64,000 nt of DNA, taken from positions 1,550,001 through 1,614,000 of the forward strand of contig NZ_AP018049.1 of assembly GCF_003609775.1 (NCBI RefSeq), read 5' to 3'. This document shows positions 24,692 through 33,879 of the stretch, in pieces. Within the stretch, counting starts at the first letter, position 1; every line of letters begins with the position of its first letter. A program made the position numbers and the translations under genes. The stretch is from Prevotella melaninogenica (GTDB lineage Bacteria; Bacteroidota; Bacteroidia; Bacteroidales; Bacteroidaceae). The notes beneath the pieces were generated by a model. The model worked only from the letters and a program-made list of their open reading frames with translations, ran no database searches and had not been told where the DNA came from.

Positions 24692-26662
24692 TTAGGACTG
24701 CGGAAGACTTTCCCACAGCTTCTTATAGAATTCGTGTTGGGTCATTGTTTGGACATTACCAAGGATTATCAACTTCATTCTGGCACGTGTTATAGCCACG
24801 TTCATACGACGTAAATCACGTAAAAAACCTATCTGACCATCATCATTGGAACGCACAAGAGAAATGAGTATCACGTCACGTTCCTGTCCTTGAAAGCCGT
24901 CAACAGTGTTCACACTGATAAGACTTCGATAGGGCTTGAAGAACTCTCGCTTCTTAATCAAGCTACGGAGATACTGCACTTGAGCACGATAAGGAGAGAT
25001 TACTCCCACATCTATCCGCTCTTCCAACACTCTATGCTTGCCAATCTTAGTGAAATAATCCTTTAAAGTCTTGAGTGTTAGCTCTGCTTCTCCTTTATTA
25101 ATACGTCCAAAAGAAGAACCAACAAACTGCTCATGGAAGGCGTTTTCCTTTTCGTTATTTGACTGAGAAGGACCTGAATTAGCTTCACTTTCCGTCAAAT
25201 CATACGATGAAACGACCGCTTCATTTGACGTATCAATCCATACCATTGGATTGTCATAATCAAGGATGCCACGGTATTTAATCTGCGGAGCGGTTTCCAC
25301 CTGTCCGCCATAGAACCAATCGGATGAGAAGCGCATAATCTCTTCATTCATTCGATACTGCACCTTCAACAGCGTTACAACCTCTGGTTTATTCTCTACG
25401 ATGCGTTCCATCAGTGTCTTACCCAATCCTCCACGCAAGGCTGCTATGCTTTTTACCGTCGGTGGAAGTTGGCAATGATCACCCGCAAAGACAACTCTCG
25501 ATGCCCTGCGAATAGCTATCCAGCAGGCCGCTTCAAGGGCTTGTGCAGCCTCATCGATAAACAAAGTCGTGAACTTCTGACCTTCCATTATCCTGCTGTT
25601 TGCACCAACGAGGGTAGAAGCAACGACACGTGCCTCTCCAAACAACTCGGCATTGATACGTATCTCAAGCTCAGTAGCACGGCTCTTCAGCCTATCCATC
25701 TTCTGATGATAGCTTTCAGAACCTTTCTTTCTATTGTTTCTCAATTCACGAATAGCCTTCCGAATCGACCACAACTGAGGGTAGTCAGGATGCGCTTCAA
25801 ACTTTCTTTCGTATGTAAAACCTAACATCTTATCATTCACTCGGGTAGGATTACCAATGCGAAGAACATTGATACCACGGTCAACAAGCTTCTCACAAAT
25901 CCAGTCAACAGCCATATTACTCTGCGCACAAACCATCACCTGACTCTCTCGCATCAGTGTTTCGTTGATAGCTTCGACCAATGTTGTTGTCTTACCCGTT
26001 CCCGGTGGACCATGAACTATCGCCACATCCTTTGCCCATAACACCTCATTAACAGCCTTTTCTTGTGTTGGATTCAGCCATGGTAATCGAATAGGAGCAA
26101 AGGAGAACTTCTCTACCTTTTGTCGTGAATAGAACAAGTCACGAAGATGAGCCAGCCTATTTCCTTTTGCTTTCATGGTACGGTCTAACGCATCGAACAT
26201 CATCTGATAGCTCGTTTCATCAAAACCTAATTGACATCCAATCTGCTCTGAAGCTGATTGAAGGTCTAATAAGGGTGCAGAGTCAGGGACTGCAACAACC
26301 ATTCTGTCGCCCTCTACATACGATACTGTACCTGTAAAGCCATAGTATTTCAGCTGAACAGACTTATTGGGAGTCCCCTTCTCCGTCTCAATGAACTTAA
26401 AGAAAAGAAGCGGACGACCACATTCAAAGTTATGCTCGATATCCCCATCCTGTGTACGAAATACCTCAATGCATAGTTGGTTGAGTCCATTATAAAACCG
26501 TTTGCCCACTCTTAACGGAAACCAAGCGTCACCTCGCTTCACTTTCCGCTGCATACCAGCAGCCTCAGTCTGCTTTCTAAAGGCTTCTTTCTCGGCATAA
26601 TACTCCATTTGGAGCAGTAAACGCTGACGTTGTAAGAGTTGTATTGGACTTTCCTGAAGCAT
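24692..26662 (-). CDS. SF1B DNA2/Upf1-like helicase
   Basis: The 656-residue protein has all helicase motifs: Walker A GPPGTGKTT, QSNMAVD, DEAAQALE (motif II), GDHCQLPPT, QYRMNEEI, VNTVDGFQGQERD and NVAITRARMKL. An N-terminal OB-like or 1B region of about 190 residues precedes the core. The family includes IGHMBP2 and Upf1, which unwind RNA or DNA 5' to 3'. The role of the single-subunit Bacteroidota version is not established. An array of GTTGACGAGTTAAC words lies immediately upstream (26675-26755). Confidence 0.9.
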   Translation of the reverse strand: MLQESPIQLLQRQRLLLQMEYYAEKEAFRKQTEAAGMQRKVKRGDAWFPLRVGKRFYNGLNQLCIEVFRTQDGDIEHNFECGRPLLFFKFIETEKGTPNKSVQLKYYGFTGTVSYVEGDRMVVAVPDSAPLLDLQSASEQIGCQLGFDETSYQMMFDALDRTMKAKGNRLAHLRDLFYSRQKVEKFSFAPIRLPWLNPTQEKAVNEVLWAKDVAIVHGPPGTGKTTTLVEAINETLMRESQVMVCAQSNMAVDWICEKLVDRGINVLRIGNPTRVNDKMLGFTYERKFEAHPDYPQLWSIRKAIRELRNNRKKGSESYHQKMDRLKSRATELEIRINAELFGEARVVASTLVGANSRIMEGQKFTTLFIDEAAQALEAACWIAIRRASRVVFAGDHCQLPPTVKSIAALRGGLGKTLMERIVENKPEVVTLLKVQYRMNEEIMRFSSDWFYGGQVETAPQIKYRGILDYDNPMVWIDTSNEAVVSSYDLTESEANSGPSQSNNEKENAFHEQFVGSSFGRINKGEAELTLKTLKDYFTKIGKHRVLEERIDVGVISPYRAQVQYLRSLIKKREFFKPYRSLISVNTVDGFQGQERDVILISLVRSNDDGQIGFLRDLRRMNVAITRARMKLIILGNVQTMTQHEFYKKLWESLPQS

Positions 26663-26674
26663 ATCTTTTTATAG

Positions 26675-26755
26675 TTGACAAGTTAACGAGTTGACGAGTT
26701 AACAAGTTATATCTTTTTATAGTTGACGAGTTAACAAGTTGACAAGTTAATCGCT
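26675..26755. repeat. GTTGACAAGTTAAC array, copy 1
   Basis: This is a tandem run of GTTGACAAG, TTAACGAG, TTGACGAG and TTAACAAG words, in two blocks around ATATCTTTTTATA. It is related to the GTCAAC/AACTTG arrays at 31787-31918, but on the opposite strand. Confidence 0.75.
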
Positions 26756-26836
26756 TTATCTCTGTTTCAAACACTTTACAAATATAATACTTTTTATCTA
26801 ATATCCATTATACAACGAATAAAAAACAAGAAGGGC

Positions 26837-27592
26837 TTAACAACTGAAGTCATCCTCTATCTCTGCGACTTTACCCATTTGCAAACCAGGGGGCGCACAA
26901 GATGATAAGAACAAGGCAACACGGAGTTCCTCATAATCTGTAGGTAAGGAAAGAACAAGATCTAACTTCCCATCTCCATCCAAGTCACCTGCAAACAGAA
27001 GCGCAAAACTTGCTGCATCAACCCTTGCCTCTCTAACAATTCGTTCTCCATTCAGCAATACTGTATAGTTCTTTAATTGGCTTTCTCCCTGCGCCTTTGC
27101 CTCTAACTTGTAATGTTTCCCAGCAAAAGTAAAATTCCTTACAGAGCCTGGTTCCAAGTAAGTACTATCTGAAAACGCAACATCAGCAATCTTAACTTTT
27201 CCCTTCTTTATTGGCAACTGATTGACAAACAATATCGTGTTTCGTTTTTCTGATAGGTATGTTGGAATGGTACTTGAACACTCATCCTCTCTCATATCAA
27301 TACTATACCGAGCTTTACCAACATAATATTCATTCCCTTCTTTATATAATTCAACCCAATTGTGGTTGATTATCGTATCTGGATTACATAAACGATAATT
27401 AAAAGGAACAAGAATCTTATACATTATTGATGTCTTCTTCGCAACCTTAACACTATCAACCTTCTTTACAGACACACTATCTTCCTGCTGTACAGACGAC
27501 TCCTGCGCCTGACTAACAGGCTTCTTATCGGTACAAGAGAGAAGTATCATGCAAAGACTCAACAAAAAGAAAAGAGACTTAACTTTCTTCAT
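26837..27592 (-). CDS. Lipoprotein with an FG-GAP/EF-hand-like Asp loop
   Basis: I choose ATG 27592 (251 residues, MKKVKSLFFLL), which starts a lipoprotein signal ending MILLSC (Cys20). A low-complexity Gln/Ser/Val/Lys linker of about 35 residues follows. A beta-rich domain then contains GDLDGDGKLDLVLSL, the calcium-binding loop of VCBS/FG-GAP repeats. The gene at 36601 encodes a similar loop (GDLNKDGLDDCVL), so the two may be related proteins. A -7-like TATTTTTG lies at 27646-27653 on the minus strand. The function is unknown. Confidence 0.65.
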   Translation of the reverse strand: MKKVKSLFFLLSLCMILLSCTDKKPVSQAQESSVQQEDSVSVKKVDSVKVAKKTSIMYKILVPFNYRLCNPDTIINHNWVELYKEGNEYYVGKARYSIDMREDECSSTIPTYLSEKRNTILFVNQLPIKKGKVKIADVAFSDSTYLEPGSVRNFTFAGKHYKLEAKAQGESQLKNYTVLLNGERIVREARVDAASFALLFAGDLDGDGKLDLVLSLPTDYEELRVALFLSSCAPPGLQMGKVAEIEDDFSC

Positions 27593-27840
27593 AATCACGT
27601 TTTTATTGCCTATCAGCAAACAGTATTATTATATATCACACACTGCAAAAATAACACTTTTCTCTCTATATTCCAACCTTGAACTCTATAAAAGACTCCA
27701 TAGTAATAACTATATATGGGTATTTTGCAGCTTTACTCCACTTATTTACCTTTTTTATCCTAACTTCTTACGCCACTTCCACGAATATTTACTATTTTTG
27801 TCATCAATAATTAACAATAAGAACTAAGACTTTTAAGCTT

Positions 27841-29283
27841 ATGAAAACAAACAATGTGCAAATAGAGCACAAACTCCCATCAGAGTGTACAACCATCATC
27901 GTTGGTCAAGAACAGACTGCTGATGGTTCTATGATAGTAGCGCGTTCAGAAGACTGGGACGCAATGGAAGCTAAGAATTACGAGATTTTTGAAGATACGG
28001 ACAATGGTCCACGCGAGTTCGTTGCCAAAGATAGTCCTTTCCGTTGCGAACTTCCAGAGAAGGCTTTGGGCTATTCTGCCCTTTCTCCGTATAATCTTCA
28101 CGGCCATTGGGGTAGTGCTGGTTTCAACACGGCAGGTGTCGGCATGAGTGCCACGGAGAGTATCTTCAGCAATGACGAGGTATTGAAACACGACCCATTG
28201 GTAGAGAATGGTGTGGCAGAAAACTCTGTCTTCAACATTACCCTACCTTATATCCACACCGCCCGTGAAGGTGTTGAGCGATTGGGTATGATCATCGAGA
28301 AATATGGTATTGCTGAAGGCTTCGGTATCGGCTTTGTAGATAGCAAGGAGATATGGTACTTGGAAACAGCTTGCGGCCATCGCTGGTTGGCTTGCCGTAT
28401 GCCAAAAGATCAGTATTTCGTAACTGGTAACCAGAGCCGCTTCCGCACCTACGATCCGAATGATAAGGAGAATTACCTCGCATCAGCCGACTTGATTGAG
28501 TTTGCAGAGAAGCATGGACTCTACAATCCAGCACAGGGTGCCTTCGATTTCCATGAGGCTTACGCACGTGATATCAAACTCGACACTACTTATAACTACC
28601 CACGTGTATGGGGATTGCAGCAGTTATTCTCTCCAGAGATAAAGAATGACGTAGCAAAAAACACCTTCCCTATCTTTGCTAAGGCTGCGCACAAGGTCAC
28701 ACTGACCGAACTCCGCACTGCATTCCGCTTCCACTATGACAATACGGAGCACGACCCATATCTCAATAGCAATCCAAAGGAGCCTTATCGCCCAGTTTCT
28801 ATCTTCCGTACCACTCAGACCCACCTCTTGCAGGTACGCCCAGAACTGCCACAGGCTATCGGTTGTATCAACTATGTTGCAATGGGAATGGCAGACCTCG
28901 GTGTGTTCCTCCCACTCTACCAGGGCATCACTTCTTATCCAGAGGCTTACACAAAGGGTAATGGTGAGTCAAGTGACGACTCTGCTTATTGGAAGTTCCG
29001 CAAGATAATGGTTTTGGGTATGACCAACTATAACAAGTATGCTCCTATCATCAAGGAGGCGTATGCTAAGTTTGAAGCTGAGACCGACCAACGTCAACGT
29101 GAGATGGAAGAAGAGTATCTACGCATCTATAAGACACAACCTCTCCATGCACAAGACATGTTACAGGCGTTCTCTGACAAGATTCTTAACAGTGCACTCG
29201 ACCTTGCCGACCGTCTACAAGAGAAACTCTTTACGCTGATGACACAAGACATTCAGAAGGAGTATCTCTTCCACGGGGCATAA
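27841..29283 (+). CDS. pepD: C69-family dipeptidase
   Basis: The 480-residue protein begins with a short propeptide, then C16-TTIIVGQEQTADGS, where the cysteine becomes the N-terminal nucleophile after self-cleavage. VARSEDW, GVGMSATESI and YLETACGHRWLACRMP are typical of the family (NTN hydrolase fold). There is no signal peptide, so it should act in the cytosol on dipeptides. It is a single gene, with a strong terminator at 29320-29364 and a weak -7-like TATTTTTG at 27793-27800. Confidence 0.92.
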   Translation: MKTNNVQIEHKLPSECTTIIVGQEQTADGSMIVARSEDWDAMEAKNYEIFEDTDNGPREFVAKDSPFRCELPEKALGYSALSPYNLHGHWGSAGFNTAGVGMSATESIFSNDEVLKHDPLVENGVAENSVFNITLPYIHTAREGVERLGMIIEKYGIAEGFGIGFVDSKEIWYLETACGHRWLACRMPKDQYFVTGNQSRFRTYDPNDKENYLASADLIEFAEKHGLYNPAQGAFDFHEAYARDIKLDTTYNYPRVWGLQQLFSPEIKNDVAKNTFPIFAKAAHKVTLTELRTAFRFHYDNTEHDPYLNSNPKEPYRPVSIFRTTQTHLLQVRPELPQAIGCINYVAMGMADLGVFLPLYQGITSYPEAYTKGNGESSDDSAYWKFRKIMVLGMTNYNKYAPIIKEAYAKFEAETDQRQREMEEEYLRIYKTQPLHAQDMLQAFSDKILNSALDLADRLQEKLFTLMTQDIQKEYLFHGA

Positions 29284-29319
29284 ACATAAGTAGCATCCTA
29301 CTTTTACAACAATAAGACT

Positions 29320-29364
29320 GGCTGTATCAAGTAGCACACAATGCCTCTTGATACAGCCTTATTT
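29320..29364 (+). terminator. Terminator of the dipeptidase gene
   Basis: A perfect 12-bp stem, GGCTGTATCAAG and CTTGATACAGCC, encloses a 15-nt loop and is followed by TTATTT. Confidence 0.9.
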
Positions 29365-29442
29365 AGGTAAAAAACACCAGCAAGAACGATAAGGGAAAGG
29401 TAAAAAATCTATTGTTTCACACTATATATAACTTTTTTTTCC

Positions 29443-29450
29443 TAACTTTG
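29443..29450 (+). promoter_or_regulatory. -7 element of tRNA-Arg
   Basis: TAACTTTG lies 57 bp before the tRNA. Only an imperfect TTGTTTC lies in the -33 region. A short inverted repeat (GCTA ... TAGC, 29471-29486) lies between the promoter and the tRNA. Confidence 0.5.
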
Positions 29451-29507
29451 CAGACAAGAGCTATTGCACAGCTATCCTACGGTAGCAAAGTAAAGTTTGA
29501 AAAACTC

Positions 29508-29579
29508 GCTCTGATAGTTCAATGGATAGAACGTAGGTTTCCTAAACCTTTGATCCGGGTTCGATTCCCGGTCGGAGTA
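29508..29579 (+). tRNA. tRNA-Arg (anticodon CCT)
   Basis: This is a 72-nt cloverleaf. It has acceptor GCTCTGA/TCGGAGT with two G-T pairs, D-loop region TTCAATGGATAGAAC, anticodon loop TTCCTAA, T-arm CCGGG-TTCGATT-CCCGG, discriminator A and no encoded CCA. Confidence 0.94.
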
Positions 29580-29733
29580 CTATATATCATTTCTTATCCT
29601 CTCCCTTGTAAGAGAGAAGAGTCTGATTATCATTTTTTATATAGATTTACTACTAACAACCAAAAGGAAACATATACCCCCATAGTATTTTTCAATCCCC
29701 TCTCAAGCAACGGAGAGACTAAAAAGAAACTTC

Positions 29734-30537
29734 ATGATTGGTGCTATTATAGGAGATATCGTTGGCTCACGCTTCGAATTCGGAGCAACTCCACAACAAG
29801 GGTTTGAGCTTTTTACACCCGATTGTTCTTACACAGATGATACAATCTGCACCATCGCTATTGCCGATGCGGTGCTGAATGAACGTGACTATCAGGAGAG
29901 TCTGCTCGATTGGTGTCGTCGTTATCCAGACCCAATGGGCGGATATGGCAAGCGATTTTATCAATGGATTAACTCCGATAATCCACAGCCTACGGATTCA
30001 TGTGGCAATGGATCTGCCATGCGTGTCAGCCCTATTGGCTGGCTCTTCGATGAATGGGAGGACGTAATAGAGGAAGCCAAGAAGAGTGCTATCATAAGTC
30101 ATAACCACCCCGAAGGTATTAAGGGCGCACAATGTATTGCTGAAGCGATTTATTGGCTGCGCTTGATGCGCTTCTCTAAGTCGGATTTGGAGCGAAAAGT
30201 TAAGAAGTTCTTTGGATATAAACTGCCACCTATGCGGGATATTAAGAAGATTGGTTCTGAAGGACATTTTGATGGAACCTGTCAGGAAACCGTACCGATG
30301 GCACTGCGCTGTTTCATGGATGCCAATAGTTTCGAGGAGACCATCCGCCTCGCTGTACTATGTGATGACGATACAGACACGAAGGCTTGCATTGCTGGTG
30401 CGGTTGCTGAAGCCTATTATCAGGTACCAGAATGGATGATTGAAAAGGCTATCAGCTATTTGCCCGATGATATGCTCAACATCCTCGGACAGTTTTATGA
30501 GCGCATACAAGATAGCTGTGGAACGAAGAAAAGGTAA
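29734..30537 (+). CDS. ADP-ribosylglycohydrolase-family protein
   Basis: The 267-residue protein starts MIGAIIGDIVGSRFEF and has YTDDTICTIAIADAVL, the N-terminal metal-binding motif. It also has GNGSAMRVSPIG and DDDTDTKACIAGAVAEAYY, the C-terminal Asp cluster that holds two magnesium ions. Members remove ADP-ribose from proteins or small molecules. It is a stand-alone gene with no macrodomain, toxin or ADP-ribosyltransferase nearby, so its substrate is unknown. It ends 77 bp before a TTCATGAA array. Confidence 0.9.
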   Translation: MIGAIIGDIVGSRFEFGATPQQGFELFTPDCSYTDDTICTIAIADAVLNERDYQESLLDWCRRYPDPMGGYGKRFYQWINSDNPQPTDSCGNGSAMRVSPIGWLFDEWEDVIEEAKKSAIISHNHPEGIKGAQCIAEAIYWLRLMRFSKSDLERKVKKFFGYKLPPMRDIKKIGSEGHFDGTCQETVPMALRCFMDANSFEETIRLAVLCDDDTDTKACIAGAVAEAYYQVPEWMIEKAISYLPDDMLNILGQFYERIQDSCGTKKR

Positions 30538-30614
30538 CTTTAAGCCTTTTAAAAAGATGATTTTTCAAGTCTAACAATGCTGTTTTGAAAGCCCTAAAAC
30601 AGCATTGTTGCAAG

Positions 30615-30701
30615 TTATTTTCATGAACAAAAAGATTTATTTACGTGAAAAGAAATATTTACTTTCATGAAGAAAAATATTTCTTTTCATGAAAATAATT
30701 C
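30615..30701 (+). repeat. 87-bp TTCATGAA array, copy B
   Basis: Four units at 30615, 30637, 30659 and 30681 have cores TTTCATGAA, TTACGTGAA, TTTCATGAA and TTTCATGAA. It lies between the convergent ADP-ribosylglycohydrolase and patatin genes, and its end overlaps the last codon of the latter. Confidence 0.9.
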
Positions 30702-31689
30702 ATCGTTGGTGGTCTTTCATGAACGTTTCCATCTGCGTTCGATACTGCAATCCAGTCTCCTCGCCTATTTGAAGAATAGCTTTTATAGCCTTTGTACTGA
30801 AATTAGTAAGACCATAAGGACCTAAATCAGGATTAATGTAAAGGTCTGCTTGCGTTCGATTGACATTATATTTCTTAATATCAGGACGTTCTGCCATCCA
30901 TTTCAAAATACCTCCCATACCCTTCAGAAAGCCAAAAGGCGAACGATAATCATCATGTTTCTGCTGATGAAGGTCGATTGCAATAACAATATCTGCCCCC
31001 ATATTTCGCACAACATCTACCGGAAGATTATTTCCCATACCGCCATCTACCAGCATCAACGTGTCTATCCGTACTGGTTTGAACGCACCGGGGATAGCCA
31101 TACTGGCACGCATATTACGCACCAAAGAACCTGTATCGAGTACTACTTCTTGTTGACGACGAATGTCAAAAGCTACACACGAGAAGGGAATAGCCTTCTC
31201 AACGGTACCACGTTGTACTGGAGAATGACGAACAAGAGAGTCAAGAAAATTATAGATGTGGTCGCCATGTAACATTCCAAAGCCTTTCTTCACTTTCGCA
31301 TCAGCCTTTCTCCGTACAGGAAAACCGAAGATATAAACCACGCCATCTGCTTCCTTATAGACCTTTCCGACAAGTGTTGTATCTCTATCTGACAAGAGTG
31401 CCAGCCAATTCTGCGAACAAAAGAGTGTTTCGAGGTCGTCTGCACGATAGCCCTGAGAATATAATCCGCCTATAATCGCTCCTATACTTGTTCCTGCAAT
31501 ATAATCGACTGGTATCTGTGCCCGCTCCAATTCCTTCAGTATTCCTATGGCTGCAGCACCTTTCGCACCACCGCCACCAATCACAAGACCTACCTTTGGG
31601 CGGTCTTTTCCGTCTTTATTCTCCTGCTGTGCCATCACAGATAAACCACAGCATATCAGCATTAGAAATACAAGTAAGTATTTTTTCAT
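30700..31689 (-). CDS. Secreted patatin-like phospholipase
   Basis: The 329-residue protein has a signal peptide (residues 1-21, ending SVMAQ). The patatin domain shows the oxyanion glycine-rich box GGGGAKGAAAIGIL, the nucleophile elbow GTSIGAI and the catalytic Asp in DGGMGNN. The C-terminal part after GTSIGA includes KGFGMLHGD and RRQQEVVLDTGSLVRNMRASMAIPGAF. It is likely a periplasmic or outer membrane lipid acyl hydrolase. The signal peptide distinguishes it from cytosolic antiphage patatins. Confidence 0.9.
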   Translation of the reverse strand: MKKYLLVFLMLICCGLSVMAQQENKDGKDRPKVGLVIGGGGAKGAAAIGILKELERAQIPVDYIAGTSIGAIIGGLYSQGYRADDLETLFCSQNWLALLSDRDTTLVGKVYKEADGVVYIFGFPVRRKADAKVKKGFGMLHGDHIYNFLDSLVRHSPVQRGTVEKAIPFSCVAFDIRRQQEVVLDTGSLVRNMRASMAIPGAFKPVRIDTLMLVDGGMGNNLPVDVVRNMGADIVIAIDLHQQKHDDYRSPFGFLKGMGGILKWMAERPDIKKYNVNRTQADLYINPDLGPYGLTNFSTKAIKAILQIGEETGLQYRTQMETFMKDHQR

Positions 31690-31694
31690 AGCGA

Positions 31695-31702
31695 CAAAAG
31701 TA
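31695..31702 (-). promoter_or_regulatory. -7 element of the patatin gene, nearly leaderless
   Basis: TACTTTTG on the minus strand lies 5 bp before the ATG at 31689. No clear TTTG is present 19-21 bp upstream. Confidence 0.45.
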
Positions 31703-31786
31703 ATGTTTTTCTCAGAGATAAACGTGTTTTTTCCTTTTATTGTTGCTTTTCATTTCTCCAATAATCTCATGTGTCTCAAAAGCAAG

Positions 31787-31918
31787 TAACTTGTTCACTC
31801 GTGAACTTGTCTACTTGTCAACTCCAAAACAAGCAACTTGTACACCCGTGAACTTGTCTACTTGTCAACTCCAAAACAAGCAACTTGTTCACACGTAAAC
31901 TTGTTTACTCGTCAACTA
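31787..31918. repeat. 47-bp AACTTGT/GTCAAC tandem array, copy 2
   Basis: Three repeats of about 47 bp, the last shorter, each contain CAACTTGT, a variable CAC-type centre, GTGAACTTGTCTACTTGTCAAC and CCAAAAC in pieces. The array ends 17 bp before the start of the RluA-type gene and may supply its -33 region. Confidence 0.85.
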
Positions 31919-31923
31919 TTCCT

Positions 31924-31931
31924 TACCTTTG
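31924..31931 (+). promoter_or_regulatory. -7 element of the RluA-type gene, nearly leaderless
   Basis: TACCTTTG lies 4 bp before ATG 31936. A possible -33 (TTG at 31901-31903) lies inside the tandem array, 20 bp upstream. Confidence 0.45.
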
Positions 31932-31935
31932 CATT

Positions 31936-33651
31936 ATGAAGTTTCACCCTATACAATCAAAACAGGCCCTACCCGCTCGGTTTAATAATCCTTTTGATTA
32001 CGAACCGGACGCTCTTTGCCGTGCAGCAGTCAAGCAGTTGCAGACAAACCTTCCTATTGAACCTACCGAAGGAAAGATGTATGGCGTTCTGATTGTTGAG
32101 CGAAACGGAGAGATTGGCTATCTGCAAGCCTACTCAGGACAGATAGATGATGAAGGAGAAGACTTTGTTCCAGCTGTTTTCGACTACCTTCAGCCCGATG
32201 GTTACTTCAAGATTCATGAGGCTGAGATTAGTCAATTTAATCAACAGATAGCTCAACTAAAAGCCTCAACAGCCTATCGACAAGCAAAGGAAAACCTAAA
32301 AACGATTCAACAGAAGGCTGAAAAGGCTATCGAAGAAGCTCGAAAGGTGATGCAAGGAGCTAAGTTCTTGCGTGATAAACGTCGTAAGGAGGCTTTTATT
32401 TCAGAGGCAGAACGAAACGAAATGACACGCCAGAGCCAGTTTCTTAAAGCGGAATTGCACCGTAAGAAACAAACTTACGCAGAGCAGATTACCGCTGCAC
32501 AAACTATCGTAAACGCCTATCAGGAACAGATAACAGCATGGAAACGAGAGCGCAAAATGAAGTCTGACCGCCTACAACGTTGGCTTTTCTCCCAGTTCTC
32601 ACTGCTCAATGCACGCGGAGAACATAAAAACTTGCTTGATATTTTCCGTGATTACTATCTGAAGAACAGTCCTGCACGTACGAAGGCTGCTCATATAACA
32701 AGTGCAAACACTGCTGAGCGTGCTGCAAAAGAGTGTCTTGCAGCTTCGCTACTTCCGCCCTCTGGCGCAGGTGAATGCTGTGAACCAAAACTCTTACAAT
32801 ATGCCTTTTTGCATGGTTTTAAGCCTATTAGCATGGCTATGTTTTGGTGGGGACCATCGCCAAAGACCGAGATAAGACAGCATGGAAACTATTATCCTGC
32901 CTGCAATGGAAAGTGTAAACCTATCTTGGAGTGGATGTTGGAAGGGATAGACGTTGACAATAAGGATTGCGATAGGACAAATAATGAAACAGAAACAATG
33001 CCTTCTGAAGGACTACAAACACTCTATGAAGACGATTATCTTGCAGTCATTGCCAAGCCATCAGGCTTACTTTCTGTACCCGGGAAGAGCTGTCAGCCAT
33101 CTGTTTATAGTATTCTAAAGGAGCGATGGAAGGGTAAGAGCGATGCATTCATGGTACATCGATTAGACATGGCGACAAGTGGTTTGCTTGTTGTTGCTCG
33201 TACCTCTGAGGTTCATAAGGCTTTGCAAGCACAGTTTATTGGGCGAATTGTAAAGAAGAAGTATGTTGCTTTGCTTCCTCTCTCTATTCTCGACAAGCAG
33301 TTACCAGCAGAGGGACGAATAGAACTTCCGCTTTCTCCAGACCCAGACGACCGCCCTCGACAGCGTGTTGATAGAACTAATGGGAAGCCTGCTATCACCG
33401 AATATCGTATTATCGGTAAGACAACATACGGCAAAGAAGCATTGGAAGCGGTAAAGATTGGACTCTATCCGCTGACTGGTCGTACCCATCAACTGCGCAT
33501 TCATTGTGCTCATCCAGACGGATTGGGAACTCCTATCATTGGCGATAACCTCTATGGGCAGCGAGCAGAACGCCTATGGCTGCATGCAACACACCTTGAA
33601 TTTACTCATCCTATTACACAAGAACAGATGAGTTTTGACCTTCCTTTGTAA
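31936..33651 (+). CDS. RluA-family pseudouridine synthase with a long coiled-coil N-terminus
   Basis: I start at ATG 31936 (571 residues), because the longer frame begins inside the tandem array and overlaps the -7 element. The first 85 residues form a small domain (GKMYGVLIVERNGEIGYLQAYSG). Residues about 95-220 are a Gln/Lys/Ala-rich coiled coil. A linker with CxxxC (PACNGKCKPILEW) follows. The C-terminal 220 residues are the synthase, with LYEDDYLAVIAKPSGLLSVPG, the catalytic HRLDMATSGLLVVA and LTGRTHQLRIH. It modifies uridine in rRNA or tRNA. The N-terminal part is not present in E. coli RluA, RluC or TruC and its role is unknown. Confidence 0.88.
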   Translation: MKFHPIQSKQALPARFNNPFDYEPDALCRAAVKQLQTNLPIEPTEGKMYGVLIVERNGEIGYLQAYSGQIDDEGEDFVPAVFDYLQPDGYFKIHEAEISQFNQQIAQLKASTAYRQAKENLKTIQQKAEKAIEEARKVMQGAKFLRDKRRKEAFISEAERNEMTRQSQFLKAELHRKKQTYAEQITAAQTIVNAYQEQITAWKRERKMKSDRLQRWLFSQFSLLNARGEHKNLLDIFRDYYLKNSPARTKAAHITSANTAERAAKECLAASLLPPSGAGECCEPKLLQYAFLHGFKPISMAMFWWGPSPKTEIRQHGNYYPACNGKCKPILEWMLEGIDVDNKDCDRTNNETETMPSEGLQTLYEDDYLAVIAKPSGLLSVPGKSCQPSVYSILKERWKGKSDAFMVHRLDMATSGLLVVARTSEVHKALQAQFIGRIVKKKYVALLPLSILDKQLPAEGRIELPLSPDPDDRPRQRVDRTNGKPAITEYRIIGKTTYGKEALEAVKIGLYPLTGRTHQLRIHCAHPDGLGTPIIGDNLYGQRAERLWLHATHLEFTHPITQEQMSFDLPL

Positions 33652-33821
33652 CAAAAAGCCATCACAAAGAGAAGTATTATCAGTAAATGCCAACGTTTTA
33701 AGCATCAAACTCTTCGCTTAATAGCAGCCTATAATAACTTTCTAAATGCTTATCGGACGGTCATATAAACCCCATCCGTCAGAGTAACAAAAGTTTATTA
33801 TCACGTTACACACCCATTTCC

Positions 33822-33852
33822 TTTGTCATTTACCTTATTTACTGTAACTTTG
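33822..33852 (+). promoter_or_regulatory. Promoter of metG
   Basis: A -33 TTTG (33822-33825) and a -7 TAACTTTG (33845-33852) are separated by 19 bp. The leader is about 22 nt. Confidence 0.75.
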
Positions 33853-33879
33853 CAGTAGAAAATAAATAATCAAACAGAT

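Noticed and set aside
29412..29807. A 131-codon plus-strand frame
   Set aside because: It runs through tRNA-Arg. The real gene is in another frame and starts at 29734.
29734..30537. ADP-ribosylglycohydrolase as part of a DarTG-like toxin system
   Set aside because: No ADP-ribosyltransferase or macrodomain gene is adjacent.
30700..31689. Patatin as an antiphage CapV-type effector
   Set aside because: It has a signal peptide, and no cyclic-nucleotide synthase is nearby.
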